Origin: Archivesica marissinica
Lineage: Eukaryota; Mollusca; Bivalvia; Venerida; Vesicomyidae
Direction of reading: 5' to 3'
DNA: 64,000 nucleotides
NCBI GenBank assembly: GCA_014843695.1
Contig: CM026390.1
Coordinates: 14,267,318-14,331,317, forward strand
Position 1 is the first letter of the stretch. Each line of letters opens with the position of its first letter. Of this stretch, positions 57,511 to 64,000 are shown piece after piece. The notes under the pieces are model-generated. The model searched no databases. It had not been told where the DNA came from and saw nothing but the letters and a program-made list of their open reading frames with translations. The position numbers and the translations under genes are program-made.

Positions 57511-58499
57511 TAAAGGGCAATAATCATGATAATTAATCGACCGCTCGATAAACCTACATAATAAGCGTATTAGAAACAAGAACTTCTGGTCAGGTACAAA
57601 TGACGAGTATGTAAAACGTCCACCAAGTCTATGAGATGTATATATAACACGTACCAATCCTTGGTAAGAAAGACGCACTAAAGTCGATATATCTACTGCT
57701 AGGGAACTACTTTAAAACAGGTATATAGAAAATCAGATCATAAACTTAACACTTCTGCTTACTTCTCCTACAGAGAGGAAGGCCGAGTGGCCCAGGGTCG
57801 CTCACCAGAGACAAACAACGTAATCAAACCCATCACCATAGTGTTACCAAGATTTTGTACTTTGAATAATGCAATTTGTTCATACAGAAGAGTTACTGTG
57901 TTTTTACAAGGACTTACTTGAATCTGACCTACTTTTCTGACAATTATCAACCTAAGCCCAGATTTCATCTAAATATTACTACGGTAACCATTTTGAAGAA
58001 TATTCAATTAAAAATAGACTGTACGTACATATTTCAATTATTTACAGCAGCAAATAACACTAATACAAACTACAGGCAACGAATGAAAGAATTTGTCTCC
58101 TTAACATCTAAGACAAGACTTGGCATGGTGCATACACGGCAATTGTTGATGTACTCACCAATGGGACAAGACAGACGAAACATGATCACAATACCATATA
58201 TACTCGCCTATAAGACAAGTTTTTACCTCTATATTAGAGCCTCAAAGTGGCCTCCCGTCTTATAAGCGAGAGCAACAATAGATAATAAAAAAATTAAACA
58301 ATTTTTTAAAAATGGTATCCATAATAACATTTTAGAAAAGAAAGCACTCTGACACTGAAAATGTCTTCAACTTATACTGGCCAAACATGCAATTAATGCT
58401 CGTTCTGGTGTCCATTTTATAAACCCCTCTTAGGACCAAAGTATGGGGGTCGTCTTATAGGCGAGATCACCTCGTAGGCGAATATGGACGGTAGTTTGT
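57511..58499. other. Intergenic, no gene recognised
   Basis: aggccgagtggcccagggtc at about 57780 looks like a tRNA-Ser-type A-box region, but no full cloverleaf follows. The ORF at 57876-58265 (+) has no recognisable domain. Confidence 0.45.
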
Positions 58500-58651
58500 C
58501 TCGAACGAGTGGCTGGGCTCAATCCTCGAACCCGGAAGTAAGCAAGATGGTGGTCGCAAGATCGGACAATTTGGTTTTCTCAGGCTTCCTCCCATTTTCG
58601 TGACAATCATGTTTATGCAAATAATTTTAGTTTGATTGCGAAGCAAGTTCT
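58500..58651 (+). mobile_element. SINE family D, copy 6, diverged
   Basis: tcaatcctcgaacccggaag, gatggtggtcgcaagatcgg, ttggttttctcaggcttcct, gattgcgaagcaagttctt. The 3' half is in the order of family D, but the head is badly worn. Confidence 0.6.
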
Positions 58652-58659
58652 TCCATTAG

Positions 58660-58823
58660 TTAAATCTCACTCCCTACGGAATCCATCACCACGAGGGAGA
58701 TAAAAGAGGTAATGTGGATTAAGAATCTTGTCTAAGGACACCACCATGGTTCTGTCCGGGCTTGAACTCACAGCCTCTCGATTACTAGGCAGAAACAATA
58801 TCCAGTTCACCACGGAGGCTCCA
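58660..58823 (-). mobile_element. SINE family E, single copy (tRNA-derived)
   Basis: On the minus strand: gagcctccgtggtgaactgg, then gtaatcgagaggctgtgag and ttcaagcccg (B-box-like), followed by a body containing cttagacaagattcttaatc. No other copy in the window. Confidence 0.6.
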
Positions 58824-59456
58824 CTAAATGATCTTGTATATCGTCGTTTGGAAATATTAAAATTTTGAAGTTAATGGATATCTTTCCAATAAAAGAATTG
58901 TCCTAAATTATTATACATGTATTTATAAATTATATCGCCAACAATATTATCTCCTGAACTATTCAAGATGGAGGCATTTTCCCCGCCAATTTTTAAAAAA
59001 ATAACAAAAATTCTCCAATCTTTATATATAATCCAATTTTCTTGAAATTTATATAATGATAATAATTAGTCAAGCACTAAAACATCAAGAGATGCTTACA
59101 CTTCAGCTTAGCACTGTCTTTTAAACAGTCAACAACATTTCAAAATGTTTTTGAGCAGACGGCATCTACAGGGTATCAATCCCAGCAAAAATCTGTGCCA
59201 ATATCTAAACATAAGCCTGTACATAACAAAAGCGACATTTCTTTTATACATTCTATTTTTTTAAAATCAATTTTCTACAAAAAACATGAAATATCATTAA
59301 ACATACCAATACAGGTAATTACTTACCAATACAAAACTGACAAGCATTTTCAACAATATATACATGAGTTGGTGTATATATATATTTGTACAAAACTGCG
59401 TGCTTATCTAAAATAAATGTCATATCAACATTACTCTTATCACAGGTCATGATTTC
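58824..59456. other. Intergenic, no gene recognised
   Basis: AT-rich; no supported feature. Confidence 0.5.
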
Positions 59457-59686
59457 TTAACCCTTACTGTGCTGGAAACGAGTATATTCGTTTTGGCAAA
59501 CAGCATAGAGCCAGATCAGTCAGATGGCACAGACTCTATGCTGTTTGCTATTCGGTTAGTGGAGCAAAAACCACTAGGCTGAATAGGAAACATAGTTCCC
59601 GATCAGACGCGGAGCAACGCCGCGGCTGATCTGGATCTATGTTGTTTGCACATTACTTTCAATTTATTCTGCATTTGAAGAGTTAA
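59457..59686. mobile_element. TTAACCC-type MITE with hairpins, copy 3
   Basis: TTAACCCTTACTGTGC at the left and a degraded right end (tgaagagttaa). Two internal hairpin arms: ggcaaacagcatagagccag ... actctatgctgtttgc and ggatctatgttgtttgc. Confidence 0.75.
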
Positions 59687-59804
59687 TAGAAACTACAATT
59701 CACTTCTACGCTATAAATGTCACATTTAATATTTCACTATTACACAGTGAATGAATTCCACATAGGACTGTGCGTTTCATTCTCTGCTTATATAAATGTC
59801 ACCT

Positions 59805-60012
59805 TTAGCCCATTTCATTCTGAATACATTTAAAGGCTTTTGCAAACAACATAGATCCAGATCAGCCGCAGTGTGATGCTGTGTGCTGATCAGGATCTAT
59901 GTTGTTTGCTACATAGCCAAGTGTCTTAGCATAGAGCCTGATCAAACGGCACTTTTCGTGGCAGCTGATCTGGCTCTATGTTCTTTGCAAATACTGTTAT
60001 ACAGAATCAAAT
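59805..60012. mobile_element. TTAACCC-type MITE with hairpins, copy 4
   Basis: Closely matches 50363-50609 (cccatttcattctgaatac, gcaaacaacatagatccag, ctgatcaggatctatgttg). The outer TTAA has become TTAG on the left and the right end is lost. It lies about 120 bp from copy 3. Confidence 0.75.
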
Positions 60013-60130
60013 AATATTCAATTTTTACACAGTTACTTTTCATATAATGGAAAACATTATGTTTCAGAAGGAAGCAAAGAATCATTCAACAAATGTCTCG
60101 GTTTCCAGCAACCAATGACTGATCAATGCA

Positions 60131-60355
60131 CAGACGGTTCTGTAGTCCAGTGGTAAAACGCTGGACTGGTAATCCAGGGATCGCAGGTTCGATCCCCCGT
60201 CTGACCCTAATAAAATTAACAGCTAGGGACGTTAAACCGAGGTCTCGTGTCGGTGCTTTACACCGTGCACGTAAAAGAACCAGAGGAGACTAAAATGACT
60301 AATATCTTCAGGAGGCGTCACTCATGTGGGCAACCGGTAGCGACGATAAATAAAT

Positions 60356-60389
<34 letters not shown>
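60131..60389 (+). mobile_element. SINE family A, copy 8, with (AC)n tail
   Basis: Intact head (gacggttctgtagtccagtgg, aggttcgatcccccgtc). About 50 bases of the body are deleted between gaggagact and aaaatgactaat. The 3' end passes into an (AC)n microsatellite at 60360-60389. Confidence 0.88.
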
Positions 60390-60393
<4 letters not shown>

Positions 60394-61258
60394 TCAATGC
60401 TGTAAATAATGCACATGTGCAAACAAGACGGTATATCTGATCGCACGTGTATCGCACGGCATAGCGTCACCTATGCTCGAGCTTGCCTATCCAGGCAGAT
60501 TATGATGCTGTAAACATCTCATGTGCATAACGTAATACAGCGTACTTCAAAACCTGCACGTGTACACCGTGGCCAAATATTACGCTGTATAGAGTGCACG
60601 TGTACATCAGTCAGTGTAAACACTACCATGCACGAGTTACAGCCATTTTACAACAATCACACTAATAACAAAAGATGTGTCGCCTTTAATCAGAGAAAAT
60701 GAAGTCTATATAAAAACATGCTGCTTTATAAGCAAGTATCAAAAATGGCGGACGACAAAAAAGGCCAAGGTATCATTCACACTTCTCCCATATTCTAGAG
60801 TCTTGCAATGTCTTAGTCTTTATTCTCATGCCGAGATAAATAGATGGCATTTCATTGTTTCATTTTATGATCGGGGGAACCAATAAAAGCACGGTTGATA
60901 AACTGGAAATACATCAGGCACTGGCAGGAATAAGACCATGATCATCCACATTCCAGGTGGGATAGCTTACTCGCAGGAAAGAACGTGACATTGAGGAGCG
61001 AGTGCTGGAGTGCTGAATTTTATTTACAGTTCAATCAACATGACGACTTCTTTCTAATTCTAGCCAACCATATTTTTCGTTTATTTAAATCTCTTTAAAA
61101 AATGTTTTTACATCTATATTGGAATTACTAAGCTTGCTATCAATTCATTCCTACAGGGTACCTGTATACCGGTACCCAAGAAAATATATAAATAACTGAA
61201 AGAGTGCATCTATGGATAGTACACTCAAAGCACCCTTGGGCGAGATACTATTATGATG
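60390..61258. other. Intergenic, no gene recognised
   Basis: Nothing supported; several gcacgtgtac / cacgtgtacaccg palindromic words occur at 60440-60610. Confidence 0.5.
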
Positions 61259-61383
61259 TTTCATTTTGGAGTTTAAAGTTGCACCAACAGCTTTGGTCAT
61301 ATGGCAACTCGCCAGCTATTATTGGTGGAGGAAAACCCTGGGTGACTCTTCGAACAATATTTCAGGCGCGGACCGCGACCCGT
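61259..61383 (-). mobile_element. SINE family B, copy 5, fragment abutting an array
   Basis: ggagtttaaagttgcaccaac, ttggtcatatggcaactcgc, attattggtggaggaaaacc, tatttcaggcgcgg. It stops where the 38-bp array begins, so the expected head is replaced by the array. Confidence 0.7.
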
Positions 61384-61385
61384 GT

Positions 61386-62362
61386 ACATACATGTACAGC
61401 TCTACACTTGGATACCGGAGCGTGCATACATGTACAGCTCTACACTTGGATACCGGAGTGTGCATACATGTACAGCTCTACACTTGGATACCGGAGTGTG
61501 CCTACATGTACAGCTCTACACTTGGATACCGGAGCATGCATACATGTACAGCTCTACACTTGGATACCGGAGTGTGCATACAGGTACATGTACAGCTCTA
61601 CACTTGGATACCGGAGTGTGCATACATGTACAGCTCTACACTTGGATACCGGAGTGTGCATACATGTACAGCTCTACACTTGGATACCGGAGTGTGCATA
61701 CATGTACAGCTCTACACTTGGATACCGGAGTGTGCATACATGTACAGCTCTACACTTGGATACCGGAGTGTGCATACAGGTACAGCTCTACACTTGGATA
61801 CCGGAGCATGCATACATGTACAGCTCTACACTTGGATACCGGAGTGTGCATACAGGTACAGCTCTACACTTGGATACCGGAGCATGCATACATGTACAGC
61901 TCTACACTTGGATACCGGAGTGTGCATACAGGTACAGCTCTACACTTGGATACCGGAGCATGCATACATGTACAGCTCTACACTTGGATACCGGAGTGTG
62001 CATACATGTACAGCTCTACACTTGGATACCGGAGTGTGCCTACATGTACAGCTCGACACTTGGATACCGGAGTGTGCATACATGTACAGCTCGACACTTG
62101 GATACCGGAGCATGCATACATGTACAGCTCTACACTTGGATACCGGAGTGTGCATACATGTACATACTCAGCTCGACACTTGGATACCGGAGTGTGCCTA
62201 CATGTACAGCTCTACACTTGGATACCGGAGTGTGCCTACATGTACAGCTCTACACTTGGATACCGGAGTGTGCATACAGGTACATTCTCAGCTCGACACT
62301 TGGATACCGGAGTGTGCATACAGGTACATTCTCAGCTCGACACTTGGATACCGGAGTGTGCC
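61386..62362. repeat. 38-bp minisatellite, about 25 units
   Basis: Unit tacatgtacagctctacact plus tggataccggagtgtgca, with variants gagcatgca, gctcgacac and longer units with an extra caggtacattctca-type insertion. All three plus frames are open. Confidence 0.96.
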
Positions 62363-62979
62363 TGGATCTACTGAACACACAAGGAAAATATATTATAATC
62401 GAGTAACATAGTGAAAATCTTTAAAAATAATACCACCAATATTCGTTTTACGTAAATGAAACTTTAACAAAATGCAGAATCTGTACATCATCACAATACA
62501 ACAAACTGTCTTCACTTTGAAAACTTGTATTTATAATAACAAAAATCACCAAAACAGCTATATTTGAAACATTACAATGTTATGTAAAACCTTTTCAACG
62601 TGAAGACATTTGCTGTAGTAAATTTGTATATGGTGTATTTGAGAATAATCCAGGGTGTCCCATGCCTCTCGTCAGTGTTGCCGAATGTGGCGAAATCATT
62701 TTGTAATTGGAAACAAAATTTCCCGAAATTGACCAATTTTAAAAAATAGCCCCCGAACAATGACTAGCAACAAACAAAAAAGGCCGAAAACATATTCAAT
62801 ATCTAGGACTGACCCTGAAGTCAAACAGTTTTAGAGATCTACAGTTGTGTAATCAAGTGGTCACAGTTCATTTACCATTGTACAAGAATATTATTTCATA
62901 ACAGTCAACTTTATGCGATACAAATAAAACACAATCATAACTACTCTTGCAAATGATGCCAGATCACCGCAAACTGGGA
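62363..62979. other. Intergenic, no gene recognised
   Basis: No supported feature. Confidence 0.5.
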
Positions 62980-63220
62980 TTAACCCTTTCAACACCACAG
63001 ACCTCTAAATAGGCTTACAAAAAGTGTAGATCCAGATGAACCGGCTCGTGACGAGCCGTCTCATCAGGATCTGCACTTTTTGCCAGTGATATGACTATTT
63101 TTAGACATAATTACCCATTTTGATAAATGAACTTGTCCAAATGTGATTTTCTGATTCATTTATTGGTTTATGAATATCATGGACCAGTCCATGTGAGTTA
63201 CTTGGTGTTGAATGGGTTAA
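62980..63220. mobile_element. TTAACCC-type MITE with hairpin, copy 5
   Basis: TTAACCCTTTCAACACCA at the left; right ttggtgttgaatgggttaa, the inverse with one mismatch. TTAA outermost. Internal hairpin caaaaagtgtagatccagat / atcaggatctgcactttttg around ccggctcgtgacgagcc. Confidence 0.85.
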
Positions 63221-63606
63221 GAAAACAAGTCTAACCGTCCAAAAATGTACGCTATCACCTATTCGTGCTTGCATTTATCAGTTACAAAAATACAAACATA
63301 TTCCATGTTTCTGTTTCTAATGTTTCATTTCATGAGTCATGACTTTGTGAAAGAGTGCAACTAGAAATACCACCAAATGTGTTTAATATCCTCGCAATAT
63401 TTCCACAACATTGAAACGAAACTGTCCCGAATTCAAAGGGGAGACAACCACAGCAACATTCCTGTGAGCTGACCGCAGAGACTATCATATGAACTGAGTT
63501 TTGGTACTAAAACATTATCTCCAATGTTGTTGAAATTCAGCTTAGCATAATGAGTACCATCAAACCTTCTCTTTGTAAGCCTTTTGTCTAAGATAAAACA
63601 GAGTGA
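63221..63606. other. Intergenic, nothing recognised
   Basis: No supported feature. Confidence 0.5.
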
Positions 63607-63870
63607 CAGGGTTCACGCTGTAGGTCGCCAATGGCGCCAATTGCGACAAAAAATAAATACTGACATTAATTTTTGAGAATTTTGGAAAATATGTGGCGCA
63701 TCTTTTTTTTTTTAATTTATTGTTTTAATAAAAATAAAAATTGTTTTTTTTAAGCACGTTTTGTCAAATACATGGCTTCAAATATTTATTTGTGAACTAG
63801 TTGGCTCCAAGTTTTTCAAATTGGCTCAACAGAAGTGGCGCAGACAAATATTCAAACAGAGGGAACCCTG
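63607..63870. mobile_element. MITE with CAGGGTTC ends, hAT-like
   Basis: CAGGGTTC at the left and GAACCCTG at the right, 264 bp apart, AT-rich interior. No clear target duplication, and the interior differs from the other CAGGG elements. Confidence 0.55.
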
Positions 63871-64000
63871 AGTTGGAACGATGACAAAATGCACATCTAA
63901 GCTTGGAACCGATCATTACCTTAAATTAAATGTATTGCTGAAATCCGGTCAAGCGTTTTTATTTTCTACTGGTGCAGTAAAACTTTCAAGTATAATGTTT

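Noticed and set aside
57876..58265. 129-codon plus-strand ORF
   Set aside because: No domain, no splice context and no repeat support; length alone is not enough in AT-rich DNA.
10323..60389. tRNA-like sequences with A and B boxes
   Set aside because: Each is the head of a dispersed SINE with a shared body and tail; none has a complete cloverleaf free of the SINE body.
61204..62411. Three overlapping ~330-400 codon ORFs
   Set aside because: Translations of the 38-bp array in three frames, with the same repeated peptide in each.

Overview
This is a repeat-saturated, AT-rich stretch of an animal nuclear genome. Spliced genes, many tRNA-derived SINEs, a decayed LINE, dense MITEs and at least nine tandem arrays point to an invertebrate. 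A bivalve mollusc is my best guess, from the style of the repeats only; no species is claimed. Only two protein genes are recognised with confidence. One is an intact, intronless-CDS beta-1,3-glycosyltransferase of family GT31 (4894-6126, +). The other is a five-exon NOL12 / Rrp17-family nucleolar protein gene (+) whose exons are at 12561-12643, 27308-27413 (again at 42014-42119), 29421-29591 (again at 43960-44130), 50700-50812 and 51477-51603. Joined once each, the exons encode 199 residues, against about 213 in the human protein.

Layout. 1-12.5 kb: a 39-bp array, MITEs, SINEs and the GT31 gene. 12.5-51.6 kb: the NOL12 gene, nearly all intron. Intron 1 holds an assembly gap, a putative TIR transposon and a ~6 kb satellite (29-bp units mixed with 64-bp units) that runs right up to exon 2. 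Intron 2 holds a 55-bp array, a SINE with an inverted head and a SINE nested in a MITE. Intron 3 holds an unrecognised Cys-rich antisense ORF, a SINE with a huge internal VNTR and a 5'-truncated LINE with an in-frame minisatellite. 51.6-64 kb: a 45-bp array starting 19 bases after the NOL12 stop, more arrays, several TTAA-flanked MITEs and SINE copies; no gene recognised.

Assembly structure. The block 16605-30437 is repeated at 31438-45020 with very few differences outside the arrays. The two copies meet exactly at the edges of a run of 1000 N. NOL12 exons 2+3 (277 bp, not a multiple of 3) would break the reading frame if both copies were used. The simplest reading is an unmerged haplotype overlap, not a biological duplication.

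Most striking observation. The 64-bp satellite unit carries a copy of the intron-1 3' splice site plus the first bases of NOL12 exon 2. The intron therefore contains some 15-20 decoy acceptors that keep the right phase, and many lead straight into a stop codon. A second theme is that one SINE family has seeded internal minisatellites at two loci separately, with different unit lengths.
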